The position numbers and the translations under genes were made by a program. From the NCBI RefSeq assembly GCF_002153605.1, contig NZ_JOPG01000010.1, positions 120,304-184,303 of the forward strand: a DNA stretch of 64,000 bases, given 5' to 3'. Source of the DNA: Acetobacter malorum. GTDB lineage: Bacteria; Pseudomonadota; Alphaproteobacteria; Acetobacterales; Acetobacteraceae. How positions within the stretch are numbered: the stretch's first letter is position 1; each line of letters starts with the position of its first letter. A model generated the notes under the pieces. It was given only the letters and a program-made list of their open reading frames with translations, had not been told where the DNA came from and ran no database searches. This document shows, in pieces, positions 9,376-18,066 of the stretch.

Positions 9376-10251
9376 ATGCTGGACTCTGTCCTTTTTTCCC
9401 CTAAACAGGTTCAGGAGCTTATCTCCACGGGCAACGCCGTTTTTATTGACGTGCGTGACCGCAAGGATTTTGACGCAGGCCACCTGCCCGGTGCTGTCAA
9501 TATGCCGGATATTTTCACCTATCTTGCAGAAACGACTGAGGACGGCCTCAAAACCCTTCAGGACAAATTTGTTGACCTGTTCTCCGACTACGGTCTGGAT
9601 GGCAAGAAAACAGCCATTATTTACGAAGATGCCCTGCATACGCGCTATGGCGGGTCATGCCGTGGCTACTGGATTTTGAAGTATCTCGGCTACCCGAAAG
9701 TGGGCATTCTTGATGGCGGCCTGATGGCGTGGAAACAGGCTGGTGGCACTCTCACAACGGAAACCACCAAGCCGGAACGGACAGTTTTTCCGATCAGCAT
9801 TCAGCCCAGACTGATGGCAACGTATCAGGATGTTCTGCATGCGCTGACGAACCCGAGCGTTAAACTGCTGGATAACCGGGACAAAGTGGAATGGCTGGCA
9901 GAAAGCTCCTCCCCTTACGGTGTCGACTTCGCCCCGCGCAAAGGCCGCATTCCCGGTGCTGTGTGGATCGAATGGTATGACTTCATGAAAGTCTCTGATG
10001 GACAGGCCTCTTTTCGGTCCAAAGAGGATATTCTTGAACTCGCCGCATCCCGTGGTCTGGCACCAGACGATGATATCATCGTCTACTGTTTCAAGGGTGC
10101 TCGGGCTGCCAACACTTATGTTGCGCTCTCGCAGGCCGGTTTCAAAAATCTGCGGATTTATATGGGGTCCTGGAACGAATGGTCCCGCAACCCGGAACTG
10201 CCGATTGAAGGGGGTATCCCCAAAGCAGCAGCACCTTTAGAAAACGCATAA
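9376..10251 (+). CDS. Thiosulfate/3-mercaptopyruvate-type sulfurtransferase (two rhodanese domains)
   Basis: The 291-residue protein has two rhodanese folds. The first, about residues 10-130, begins with SPKQVQELISTGNAVFIDVRD. The second, about 150-280, carries the catalytic cysteine in the loop VYCFKGARA. Such enzymes move a sulfane sulfur from thiosulfate or mercaptopyruvate to an acceptor. I chose ATG 9376 because GGAGA lies six bases before it and the conserved domain starts soon after; an in-frame start at 9307 adds 23 residues with no similarity to the fold. The loop CFKGARA differs from the classical CRKGVT, so donor preference is uncertain. Confidence 0.9.
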   Translation: MLDSVLFSPKQVQELISTGNAVFIDVRDRKDFDAGHLPGAVNMPDIFTYLAETTEDGLKTLQDKFVDLFSDYGLDGKKTAIIYEDALHTRYGGSCRGYWILKYLGYPKVGILDGGLMAWKQAGGTLTTETTKPERTVFPISIQPRLMATYQDVLHALTNPSVKLLDNRDKVEWLAESSSPYGVDFAPRKGRIPGAVWIEWYDFMKVSDGQASFRSKEDILELAASRGLAPDDDIIVYCFKGARAANTYVALSQAGFKNLRIYMGSWNEWSRNPELPIEGGIPKAAAPLENA

Positions 10252-10257
10252 GAAAAA

Positions 10258-10285
10258 GCCCCGGTTACACACCTGTAACCGGGGC
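10258..10285 (-). terminator. Strong hairpin between the sulfurtransferase and yfdX
   Basis: An 11-bp perfect stem (GCCCCGGTTAC 10258-10268 and GTAACCGGGGC 10275-10285) has a 6-base loop. On the minus strand it is followed by five T, so it ends the YfdX transcript. On the + strand it can also stop the sulfurtransferase message. Confidence 0.85.
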
Positions 10286-10328
10286 CTGCTCTCAAACCAG
10301 CAGAGCGCAACACTCTGCTGGCTGCATC

Positions 10329-11051
10329 TTATTTTGCCTGCGGCGCGGCAGCGGCCGGAGCCTGCTGCGGCACAGCCTGAACATTGACGGACGCATAACG
10401 CACAGCATTTTCCGCATCGCGCAGAGCTTCACTCGCTTTGTACGGATTGCTTTTAATAAATTTGGCCGCTCTGGCCACATCTTTGCGGGTCTGCTCCAGA
10501 GGCACTGCGGCAATAATATAATCCGCATCAATACCCGAGACCTTCAGCACATCTCCGGCGCGGGCGGTATTCCCGGCCCGCAGATGGCGGTTGGCCGCCG
10601 CAACAGCTGCATTTTTTTCCGGGGTGGGCTCAATCGCCTCGTCCAGCACCAGCTCGCCATCAATCGGCAGCCAGGCCACCGGCGTGGTGCTGGCAGAGGC
10701 AGCATGCGCGGGCGTGGCTGCTTTTGTCTTGGCGGGCTGAAGCTCGGTTTCCGCTTTCTGGAAAGCTGTGTTGTCTACACGGGCCCGTTCCAGCGCCATA
10801 TTGGCATCGGCAATCAGGCGGCCTGCGGCATCCAGATCCCCATCAAAAATGGCCTGACGTGCCAGCCCGATATCTTCCGAGGCCGTGCCACCGTCCACGG
10901 AAAGCCGCCCAAAATCCTGCGCTGCCGTATCTGCAACCGCAGGCGCTGCGGACGTGGCAGGCGTTGCTGTGCTGGTGGTCTGAGCAAAACCCGGAACCAC
11001 AGAGGTTGCAGAGGCCAGAAGGGCCGCCAGCAGCAGTCCTGTTTTTTTCAT
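10329..11051 (-). CDS. YfdX family periplasmic protein
   Basis: The 240-residue protein has a cleavable signal peptide (residues 1 to about 23, ending GFAQ) and then an Ala-rich linker. The YfdX domain follows: DIGLARQAIFDGDLDAAGRL and, near the end, NPYKASEALRDAENAVRYAS. YfdX proteins form small helical oligomers. In enterobacteria they belong to the EvgA acid-response regulon, but their molecular job is unclear. The ATG at 11051 has GGAGAG five bases upstream. It lies downstream of an amino-acid decarboxylase on the same strand, and both could serve acid tolerance, which is inference only. Confidence 0.85.
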   Translation of the reverse strand: MKKTGLLLAALLASATSVVPGFAQTTSTATPATSAAPAVADTAAQDFGRLSVDGGTASEDIGLARQAIFDGDLDAAGRLIADANMALERARVDNTAFQKAETELQPAKTKAATPAHAASASTTPVAWLPIDGELVLDEAIEPTPEKNAAVAAANRHLRAGNTARAGDVLKVSGIDADYIIAAVPLEQTRKDVARAAKFIKSNPYKASEALRDAENAVRYASVNVQAVPQQAPAAAAPQAK

Positions 11052-11176
11052 GAGATCTCTCCAGACTCATCATCAAAGGTCGCAGGAGTGTTGAGCCAGA
11101 TGAACACATCTGCAAAGGCAGCCCCGCACAAGGCTGGGCTGCCGTCCTGTCTGGGCAGAGCCGGAGAGGCATAAAA

Positions 11177-11216
11177 CAAGGGGTGACAGGCCTGTAAGAG
11201 ACCAGCCACCCCCTTG
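11177..11216 (-). terminator. Intrinsic terminator of the decarboxylase gene
   Basis: CAAGGGGTG at 11177-11185 pairs with CACCCCCTTG at 11207-11216, with one extra C. On the minus strand the stem is followed by TTTT. It lies just past the decarboxylase stop, so yfdX probably has its own promoter. Confidence 0.6.
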
Positions 11217-11223
11217 GAACATA

Positions 11224-12354
11224 TCAGATATAATGTTCCGTTAGCGGCAGAAAACCATTGAACCGGGTGGAGCAATAGGTGGACACGTACGCGCCGGTGG
11301 CATCCAGTTCCACCTGCTCGCCCGCTTCCAGCCCCAGAGGCAGCTCATAGGCTGTCTTTTCATACATGATGTCCGCGCCATCACAGGTCGGGCCAGCAAT
11401 AGCGACCGGGCCGGTGGGCGAGCCATCCCGCGGGGTGCGAATGGCGTAGCGGATGGCCTCGCCTTCCGTTTCCGCCAGACCGCCAAAGCGGCCAATATCC
11501 AGATAGACCCAACGCGGCCCGTCTTCCCGCCCACGGCGGCTGACCAGCACCACTTCTGAGCGTACCACCCCGGCCTCACCCACAAGAAAGCGGCCTGGCT
11601 CAACCAGCATTTCCGGCAGAGCGTTGCCGAAATGGGTCGTCATGGCGTGACTGATCGCCTGTGCGAAATGGTCAATTTCCGGCACATCGGCCCGGTAACG
11701 CACCGGGAATCCGCCACCCAGATTGACCATCCGCAGGTCCAGCCCGGCAGCGCTAAGGTCTGTAAACAGCGCCGCCACACGGGCAATCGCCACCTCATAC
11801 GCATCGGACGAGAGCTGCTGGCTGCCAACATGGAAGGACAGACCATACGGGTCCAGCCCCAGCTCCCGCGCCAGAAGCATCAGCTCCCGCGCGGAGTCGA
11901 GCGTGGTGCCAAACTTGCGGGAGAGCGGCCATTCCGCGCCGTCATTATCCACCAGAAGGCGGCAATACACGCGGGAACCGGGGGCATGAGCCGCCAGCTT
12001 TTCCAGCTCTTCCCGGCAGTCAAACACGTACATCCGCACGCCAGCCTCATAGGCTGCACGAATAGCGGAGACTTTTTTGACCGTATTGCCAAAGGAAATC
12101 GCATCCGGGGCAGCACCTGCTTCCAGACACAGAGACACTTCCTCCCAGGAGGCCGCATCGAAGCTGGACCCAAGCCCCACCAACCGGTTGAGAATCGGCA
12201 TGGCCGGGTTGGCCTTGACGGCATAATACACCCGCGCATGCGGCAGAGCGCTTGTCAGGGCATGATAACGAGCCTCAACCTGGTCGACATCGACGACGAG
12301 GCAAGGCGTTGCTGGCTTTTGCTCAGCGAAAAAACGGGCAATTTTGGGATTCAT
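11224..12354 (-). CDS. Ornithine/lysine decarboxylase, PLP fold type III
   Basis: This alanine-racemase-fold enzyme removes CO2 from a basic amino acid, most likely ornithine to putrescine at the head of polyamine synthesis. The PLP lysine is in YYAVKANP, the phosphate-binding region in VNLGGGFPV and EPGRFLVGE, and the active-site cysteine in the CDGADIM motif that distinguishes ornithine-type from diaminopimelate decarboxylases. From ATG 12354 the protein has 376 residues. An in-frame ATG at 12384 would add ten residues but lacks a ribosome site. Lysine as substrate cannot be excluded. A long GC-rich leader precedes it. Confidence 0.9.
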   Translation of the reverse strand: MNPKIARFFAEQKPATPCLVVDVDQVEARYHALTSALPHARVYYAVKANPAMPILNRLVGLGSSFDAASWEEVSLCLEAGAAPDAISFGNTVKKVSAIRAAYEAGVRMYVFDCREELEKLAAHAPGSRVYCRLLVDNDGAEWPLSRKFGTTLDSARELMLLARELGLDPYGLSFHVGSQQLSSDAYEVAIARVAALFTDLSAAGLDLRMVNLGGGFPVRYRADVPEIDHFAQAISHAMTTHFGNALPEMLVEPGRFLVGEAGVVRSEVVLVSRRGREDGPRWVYLDIGRFGGLAETEGEAIRYAIRTPRDGSPTGPVAIAGPTCDGADIMYEKTAYELPLGLEAGEQVELDATGAYVSTYCSTRFNGFLPLTEHYI

Positions 12355-12384
12355 CCCACCCATTCCCCCAAAATAAGGCTCCAT

Positions 12385-12803
12385 CGCTTTTGGTAAATAC
12401 GCGAGGAGGAGTTGCGAAACGGTCTAACGGACCAGCGACCAGAGAAGGGCCCCCAAACAGCGGAAACCCCGATTGCCAGAACGCTTGACGTCGTTGCGTA
12501 ACCTCAGAGGGCCAGTGGCACGTGCGTTGCTGCGTAGGGGGGTGCATATGAGGCCTGAACGCCACAAGCGCAAGTCAAAAAAAGGCCTGTTTTAAAAAAA
12601 CGTGGAAAACGGACCTCAAGGACTATAAAACCGGCTTCATTCGGTTTCTTCACGTCTGCACAGCGTCTTGAGCATTGCAGAACGCCTTTTTCTTCCGTGA
12701 AGGGAACCGCCCGTTACAGCAAGCCCGGCTCAACGCCCGGTATTCCACGGTTCGGCCCCCTCAGGCGCGATGCCACACGCCAAAAAAGGATGCTTCACAC
12801 ACG
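12385..12803. other. Divergent intergenic region with a long GC-rich decarboxylase leader
   Basis: About 420 bases lie between the decarboxylase and the YihY gene. On the minus strand the 200 bases nearest the decarboxylase are GC-rich and contain several short inverted repeats, for example CGTTGCGTAAC (12491-12501). They could be a structured mRNA leader. A TTGACT hexamer occurs further up on the minus strand (12571-12576). No protein-coding frame looks convincing. Confidence 0.4.
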
Positions 12804-13790
12804 ATGCAGGTTCTCTGTGATCCCGCCGCTCCGCATCAGCACGATCTGACCTCAGCTGAAGGATCGACGACGGACGCCCCAGACCATGGCCCCAAATTTT
12901 CCCGCCCCTCTGCCCTGCGGTGGCAGGACTGGAAAACCATTTTCACGCTGACGTTCAAAAGTCTGATTTCCGGCCCCACCACGCTGGTGGCTGCCGGCTG
13001 CGCCTTTTATACCACGCTCTCTCTGTTCCCGGCCATCAGCTCGCTGATTTCCATCTACGGGCTGGCGTTTGATGTGCAGACCGTTACCCCCCAGCTGGAA
13101 GTGCTGCGGAATCTGCTGCCGCCGGGGGCTTACGCGCTGATTTATGACCGTATTCAGACACTGGTGGCCGAGCCACACAGCTCTCTGACGGTCAACCTTG
13201 TCATTTCACTGAGTGTGGCGCTCTGGTCTGCCTCGGCAGCGACCAAATCCATTCTGTCGGCACTCAATATTGCCTACAATACGCAGGAAAACCGGAATTT
13301 CTTTGTGTTCCAGCTCACGGCACTGGCCATGACGCTCTCCGCCGTGCTGGGCGCTGCCCTGACACTGGCGCTGATGGTCGCCCTGCCGCTGCTGCTTAAT
13401 CTGCCCGCATGGCTGCACATCCCTACTCCGCCCGGCTCTATTGAGTTTCTGGCGCAGTGGAGCGGGCCGGTTATCATGTTCACCTTCCAGATTCTGGCCA
13501 TGTCCGCGCTTTACCGCTTTGGGCCGGACCGTAAGGCGCCGGGCCAGTGGCGCTGGGTAATGCCCGGGGCACTGTTTGCCACCTGCACATGGATTATCGT
13601 GGCCTTCGGCTTCTCCTATTACGTGGCGCATATTGCCAGCTACAACGCCACGTACGGACCTCTGGGGGCCGTCATTGCCATCATGATGTGGTTCTTCGTC
13701 AGCGCATGGGTCGTGCTGATGGGGGCGGAACTGAATGCTGAAATGGAAATCTACGCACGGGGCGAACGCCGCAAACCGCTGTCGTTCTGA
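12804..13790 (+). CDS. YihY/BrkB family inner-membrane protein
   Basis: The 328-residue protein has about six membrane spans and the family hallmarks: a cytoplasmic amphipathic start (ALRWQDWKTIFTLTFKSL), GCAFYTTLSLFPAISSLISIYG in the first span, and KAPGQWRWVMPGALFATCTW plus YNATYGPLGAVIAIMMWF near the end. The family was once annotated as ribonuclease BN; that assignment was withdrawn and its role is unknown. I start it at ATG 12804. A longer frame back to 12675 lacks family similarity. It is a single gene ending at a strong bidirectional terminator. Confidence 0.88.
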   Translation: MQVLCDPAAPHQHDLTSAEGSTTDAPDHGPKFSRPSALRWQDWKTIFTLTFKSLISGPTTLVAAGCAFYTTLSLFPAISSLISIYGLAFDVQTVTPQLEVLRNLLPPGAYALIYDRIQTLVAEPHSSLTVNLVISLSVALWSASAATKSILSALNIAYNTQENRNFFVFQLTALAMTLSAVLGAALTLALMVALPLLLNLPAWLHIPTPPGSIEFLAQWSGPVIMFTFQILAMSALYRFGPDRKAPGQWRWVMPGALFATCTWIIVAFGFSYYVAHIASYNATYGPLGAVIAIMMWFFVSAWVVLMGAELNAEMEIYARGERRKPLSF

Positions 13791-13829
13791 CCCTCCCTCG
13801 ATACGCGCTCACTCTGGGCGCACACAAAA

Positions 13830-13864
13830 AAGGCCGGTCAGGATCACCTGACCGGCCTTTTTTA
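13830..13864. terminator. Bidirectional intrinsic terminator
   Basis: AAGGCCGGTCAGG (13830-13842) pairs perfectly with CCTGACCGGCCTT (13847-13859) around ATCA. A T run follows on the + strand and an A run precedes it, so it terminates both the YihY gene and rlpA. Confidence 0.92.
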
Positions 13865-13886
13865 TACGCTTTAAAAACGTGAGATC

Positions 13887-14504
13887 TTAGTGGTGTGCAG
13901 CTTTCACGCGGGAACGATGCAGGACGCGCACCGCATGCTGCGGCTGGGCAGCCGCCATCTCCAGCGTATTGGACTCCAGGGATTCGCTACCATCCTGCGG
14001 GGCAGACGCAACTTCAATCGGAGCCGCCTCAATCTTCACATGAGCAACACCAGCGCCCAGCATGCCAATGCGGGCTGCCGCGGCCTGTGAAAGGTCAATA
14101 ATCCGGTTGTGGCTGTAAGGTCCGCGGTCATTCACCGTCACCACAACCGAGCGCCCTGTCTCTTCAGACGTGACCAGCAATTTGCTGCCGAGGGGGGCTG
14201 TGGGGTGCGCTGCGGTCAGGCTGGCCTTGTTGAACAAAGCGCCTGAGGAGGTGCGGCGGTTATGGAAACGACCACCATACCAGCTGGCCATGCCTTTCTG
14301 GAAGCGGCGCGCATGCGCAGTCTGCCCGGTTTCCGGAGTGCTGAACGTCGGGTCCTGCTCCTCCCGCGCGGCCAGAGCGCGCTGAACGGAGTCGGCCCAT
14401 GCGGTCGTCCCCTGTCCTTCATCGGCTGCTTTGGCAGCGGAGACAGAGGCCATGGAGGCCATAACAAACACACTTCCCAGAAGTGCCCGGCGCAGGGCTG
14501 ACAT
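13887..14504 (-). CDS. rlpA: RlpA-family septal ring lytic transglycosylase / lipoprotein-like protein
   Basis: The 205-residue protein has an N-terminal signal peptide (about residues 1-26, ending SAAKA) and a double-psi beta-barrel at about 70-160 (GMASWYGGRFHNRRTSSG ... VTVNDRGPY ... IDLSQAAAARIGM). RlpA proteins cut denuded peptidoglycan glycan strands at the septum. The catalytic-type Asp is present in NDRGPY. No lipobox cysteine is visible at the signal end and there is no C-terminal SPOR domain, so this is a short secreted form. It is transcribed alone towards the shared terminator. Confidence 0.9.
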   Translation of the reverse strand: MSALRRALLGSVFVMASMASVSAAKAADEGQGTTAWADSVQRALAAREEQDPTFSTPETGQTAHARRFQKGMASWYGGRFHNRRTSSGALFNKASLTAAHPTAPLGSKLLVTSEETGRSVVVTVNDRGPYSHNRIIDLSQAAAARIGMLGAGVAHVKIEAAPIEVASAPQDGSESLESNTLEMAAAQPQHAVRVLHRSRVKAAHH

Positions 14505-14770
14505 CCGCTTGTTTACTCCGTTTTCCGTTTAACCCGGCCAATAAAGCCGGTGCACAGGGTAAAAAGCAACCGCTTTCTGCCCGGCAGACCTTTTGGTTCT
14601 CCCCGTGCATGCCCTGCCGGAATGGCAAAAACATGGCACCGGCATGCCCTTTACATTTCACTTTGGCCGGTGAGAGACGCCGGACCGAGAGGTTTTTCAT
14701 CAGGATTTAGGGGTGCAGGGCATCTCTTCTCTTGGATGCTGTCCGGCATCGTGCTACGGCCCGGAACACT

Positions 14771-15226
14771 ATGGAAAGACCCCTCATCGCTGTGTTTAAC
14801 GGCCCGAACCTCAACATGCTTGGCCAGCGCCAGCCTGAAATTTATGGCCGCGCCACGCTGGATGATGTGGAGCAGATCTGCATTCAGACAGCCGACAAGC
14901 TGGATCTGGCCATCGACTTCCGTCAGACGAACATTGAAGGGGAGCTGATTTCCTGGGTGCAGGAATGCCGCAAGCGTGCGCGCGGCATCATCATCAACCC
15001 GGCGGGATACAGCCACACCTCTGTGGCTTTGCTGGATGCGCTGCTGGCCACGGACCTGCCCGTGATCGAGGTGCATATCTCCAACATTCACCGTCGTGAG
15101 CCGTTCCGTCACGTCTCTTATGTCTCGCGCGCCGCTGTTGGCGTAATCTGTGGGCTAGGCGTGGCGGGGGATTCTCTGGCATTGCAGGCAATGACAGATC
15201 TTATTCTAGATGAGGATGACCAATGA
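14771..15226 (+). CDS. aroQ: Type II 3-dehydroquinate dehydratase
   Basis: This 151-residue enzyme makes 3-dehydroshikimate, step three of the shikimate pathway. The flexible active-site loop (NGPNLNMLGQRQPEIYG) with catalytic Arg and Tyr lies at the start. The central IDFRQTNIEGELI and the His-containing INPAGYSHTSVA and EVHISNIHRREPFRH segments follow. The family begins just before NGPNLN, which favours ATG 14771 over an in-frame ATG 39 bases earlier. The stop overlaps accB by four bases. Pairing of aroQ with accBC is common in proteobacteria. Confidence 0.95.
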   Translation: MERPLIAVFNGPNLNMLGQRQPEIYGRATLDDVEQICIQTADKLDLAIDFRQTNIEGELISWVQECRKRARGIIINPAGYSHTSVALLDALLATDLPVIEVHISNIHRREPFRHVSYVSRAAVGVICGLGVAGDSLALQAMTDLILDEDDQ

Positions 15227-15687
15227 GCGGATTGCTCGTGGACGCAGATGCCATTCGGGCATTGGCCGAAATTCTGACCGACACCGGACTGACTGAAATC
15301 GAGGTCTCGGAGAAAGACAGCCGCATCCGGGTGGCCCGTGCCCCCGCAACGGTGCAGGCTGTAGCGCCGGCTGCCGTTGCAGCAGCGCCTGCTCCGGCCC
15401 CGGTCGCAGCACCTGCCCCTGTCCCGGCGGCACCGGCTGACCTCTCCCGCCACCCGGGTGCTGTTAACAGCCCGATGGTGGGTGTGGCGTATCTCACGCC
15501 GGACCCGTCCTCTCCGCCGTTTGTCAGCGAAGGGCAGATTGTCAGCGCTGGCCAGACCCTGCTGCTGATTGAAGCGATGAAGACCTTCAACCAGATCAAA
15601 GCCCCCAAAGCCGGCACGGTGAAAACCCTGCTCGTCGCCTCTGGTGACCCGGTGGAATTTGGCCAGCCGCTCGCCATTATCGAGTGA
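15223..15687 (+). CDS. accB: Biotin carboxyl carrier protein of acetyl-CoA carboxylase
   Basis: The 154-residue carrier has an N-terminal helical domain that docks biotin carboxylase (residues 1 to about 42). A mobile Ala/Pro linker (about 43-72) follows, and then the biotinyl domain. The biotinylated lysine is in [11 protein letters not shown] near residue 121, a small variation on the common EAMKMMN. It carries carboxybiotin between AccC and the carboxyltransferase in the first step of fatty acid synthesis. It overlaps aroQ by four bases and accC by one, so the three genes form a tightly coupled operon. Confidence 0.96.
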   Translation: MSGLLVDADAIRALAEILTDTGLTEIEVSEKDSRIRVARAPATVQAVAPAAVAAAPAPAPVAAPAPVPAAPADLSRHPGAVNSPMVGVAYLTPDPSSPPFVSEGQIVSAGQTLLLIEAMKTFNQIKAPKAGTVKTLLVASGDPVEFGQPLAIIE

Positions 15688-17030
15688 TGTTTTCCAAAAT
15701 CCTCATCGCCAATCGCGGCGAGATTGCCCTTCGTGTCCTGCGCGCCTGCCGGGAACTGGGCATCAAGACCGTAGCGGTTCATTCCACAGCGGATGAAGAC
15801 GCCATGCATGTGCGTCTGGCGGATGAAGCCGTGTGCATCGGGCCGCCTGCCGCGCGGGATTCCTACCTGAACGTGGCCGCCATTCTGTCTGCCGCCACCA
15901 TCACGGGGGCGGAAGCCATCCACCCCGGCTATGGCTTTCTGTCAGAAAACGCAGATTTTGCGGAAACGGTGGAAGCCCATGGTCTGACCTTTATCGGCCC
16001 GACGGCGGAGCATATCCGCATGATGGGCGATAAAATTACCGCCAAAACCACCATGGAAGCGCTGGGTGTGCCGCTAGTCCCCGGTTCCGATGGCGAGCTG
16101 AAGAGCCTGGACGAAGCCCGGGCCGTGGCTGCACAGGTTGGCTATCCGGTGCTGATCAAGGCAACCGCAGGTGGTGGCGGGCGCGGCATGAAAGTCGCAC
16201 ATGACGCCAGCGAGATTGAGGAAGCCTGGAGCGTAGCCCGCACGGAGGCCCGCACAGCCTTTGGCAATGATGCGGTCTATCTGGAAAAATACCTCGATAA
16301 GCCCCGGCATATCGAACTCCAGATTCTGGGCGATAACTACGGCAACGTGGTGCATTTTGGGGAACGTGACTGCTCCCTGCAGCGCCGCCACCAGAAGCTG
16401 CTGGAAGAAGCTGGTTCTCCGGCCATCACGCCGGACCAGCGGAATGCCATTGGCAAGACGGTGACGGACGCCCTCTCCAAAATGGGCTACCGGAACGCAG
16501 GCACGCTGGAATTCCTGTATCAGGATGGCCAGTTCTGCTTCATCGAGATGAACACCCGTCTGCAGGTGGAACATCCGGTGACGGAAATGGTGTGCGATGT
16601 CGATCTGGTGCGTGAGCAGATCCGCCTCGCCGCTGGTGAGAAGCTGGGCTACACGCAGTCTGATGTGACGTTCTCCGGCCATGCCATTGAATGCCGTATC
16701 AACGCGGAAGACCCGGATACCTTCGCCCCCTGCCCCGGCACGGTGGCGGTGTATCACGCACCGGGCGGTCTGGGTGTGCGCATCGATAGCGCGCTCTACA
16801 CGGGCTACAAGGTGCCGCCGTATTACGACAGCATGATTGCCAAGGTGATTGTCCACGCCCCCACACGGGCCGAGGCCATTGCCCGTATGCACCGTGCGCT
16901 GGATGAGTTTGTGGTGGAAGGCATCAAGACCGTTATTCCGCTGCACCGCCGCATTCTGGCTGACCCTGAGTTCCAGAAAGGGGATTACACCATCCACTGG
17001 CTGGAACAGTTTACCGCGCGCCCGCACTAA
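15687..17030 (+). CDS. accC: Biotin carboxylase subunit of acetyl-CoA carboxylase
   Basis: The 447-residue enzyme carboxylates biotin on AccB using ATP and bicarbonate. It has the biotin carboxylase N-terminal domain ([20 protein letters not shown]), the ATP-grasp glycine loop ([12 protein letters not shown]), the catalytic [14 protein letters not shown] motif and the C-terminal domain ([12 protein letters not shown]). I start at ATG 15687, whose A is the last base of the accB stop (TGATG). A GTG one codon earlier is possible. It ends the aroQ-accB-accC operon. Confidence 0.97.
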   Translation: MFSKILIANRGEIALRVLRACRELGIKTVAVHSTADEDAMHVRLADEAVCIGPPAARDSYLNVAAILSAATITGAEAIHPGYGFLSENADFAETVEAHGLTFIGPTAEHIRMMGDKITAKTTMEALGVPLVPGSDGELKSLDEARAVAAQVGYPVLIKATAGGGGRGMKVAHDASEIEEAWSVARTEARTAFGNDAVYLEKYLDKPRHIELQILGDNYGNVVHFGERDCSLQRRHQKLLEEAGSPAITPDQRNAIGKTVTDALSKMGYRNAGTLEFLYQDGQFCFIEMNTRLQVEHPVTEMVCDVDLVREQIRLAAGEKLGYTQSDVTFSGHAIECRINAEDPDTFAPCPGTVAVYHAPGGLGVRIDSALYTGYKVPPYYDSMIAKVIVHAPTRAEAIARMHRALDEFVVEGIKTVIPLHRRILADPEFQKGDYTIHWLEQFTARPH

Positions 17031-17184
17031 AACGGTGCGCTACCCCGGGCCGGCGCCTCCCTTACCGGAGCCGCTGGCCGGGGACACAATTCCGTGACAT
17101 CTTTCTCTCTGCCCTTGTTTACTATCGCTGGTTTTTCCAGCGTGGGGCCCTGCGCAAAATGCGCTTCAAGAGGAAGATCACGCG

Positions 17185-17976
17185 ATGTCTCTTTCAGAAA
17201 AACTTGCCGGAAAAACCGCTATCGTCACTGGGGCAGCTCAGGGAATCGGGCGTGGCATTGCCCTGCGTCTGGCCCGAGATGGCGCGGCCGTAGTGCTGAC
17301 GGACCTCAAGAAAGACAAGCTGGCTGCCGTCGCTGCGGAAATTAAAGCCTTAGGCGGGAAAGCCCTCGTACAGACAGCCGATATCAGCCAGCGCGATCAG
17401 GTTTTTGCCGCAGTGCAGGAAGCCGGTAAGGCGTTCGGGCATGTGGATATCATGGTCAACAATGCCGGGATCGCGCATGTTGGCTCGCTGCTGGATGCCA
17501 CGCCCGAGGATGTTGAGACCATTTTCCGCATCAATGTGCAGGGGACACTCTGGGGTATCCAGGCCGCCGCACAAGCCTTCAAGGCTCAGAAGAGCAAGGG
17601 CAAAATTATCAATGCCTGCTCCATTGCCGGGCACGAAGGCTACGCGTTTCTGGGCATCTATTCCGCCACCAAATTTGCCGTGCGTGCGCTCACGCAGGCA
17701 GCCGCCAAGGAGCTGGCTTCCGCTGGGATTACCGTCAACGCCTATTGCCCCGGCGTTGTGGGCACGGACATGTGGACTGAAATCGACCGCCGTATGGCCG
17801 AGACTACCGGGGCTGAAATTGGCGCAACCTATAAAAAATATGTGGAAGGCATCGCCCTTGGCCGGGTGGAAACACCGGATGATGTGGCAGGCTTTGTCTC
17901 CTATCTGGCCAGCGCAGATGCAGACTACATGACGGGCCAGTCCGTGATGATTGATGGCGGGCTGGTTTTCCGCTGA
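17185..17976 (+). CDS. Short-chain dehydrogenase, acetoin reductase / 2,3-butanediol dehydrogenase type
   Basis: The 263-residue SDR has the cofactor motif TGAAQGIG at residues 16-23, an Asp after the second strand (VVLTDLKK) that favours NAD(H), NNAG, the Ser of NACSIAG and the catalytic YSATK. The C-terminal region (CPGVVGTDMWTEIDRRMAE) with a substrate lid closely resembles BudC/ButA, which interconvert acetoin and 2,3-butanediol. Acetic acid bacteria handle both compounds. A related polyol or ketone substrate is possible. The ATG has an AAGAGGAAG-type ribosome site. It is a single gene. Confidence 0.88.
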   Translation: MSLSEKLAGKTAIVTGAAQGIGRGIALRLARDGAAVVLTDLKKDKLAAVAAEIKALGGKALVQTADISQRDQVFAAVQEAGKAFGHVDIMVNNAGIAHVGSLLDATPEDVETIFRINVQGTLWGIQAAAQAFKAQKSKGKIINACSIAGHEGYAFLGIYSATKFAVRALTQAAAKELASAGITVNAYCPGVVGTDMWTEIDRRMAETTGAEIGATYKKYVEGIALGRVETPDDVAGFVSYLASADADYMTGQSVMIDGGLVFR

Positions 17977-18012
17977 GGCACAGCCAGCCAGACAAGCGAC
18001 CATCCAGACAAA

Positions 18013-18040
18013 AAGAAAGGCCCCCGAAGGAGCCTTTCTT
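18013..18040. terminator. Bidirectional hairpin between convergent genes
   Basis: AAGAAAGGC (18013-18021) pairs with GCCTTTCTT (18032-18040). An A run precedes it and a TT-rich arm follows. It lies between the SDR and sugar porter genes that face each other. Confidence 0.65.
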
Positions 18041-18066
18041 CCATCATTCGTAAAAGAGGGGGCCTG

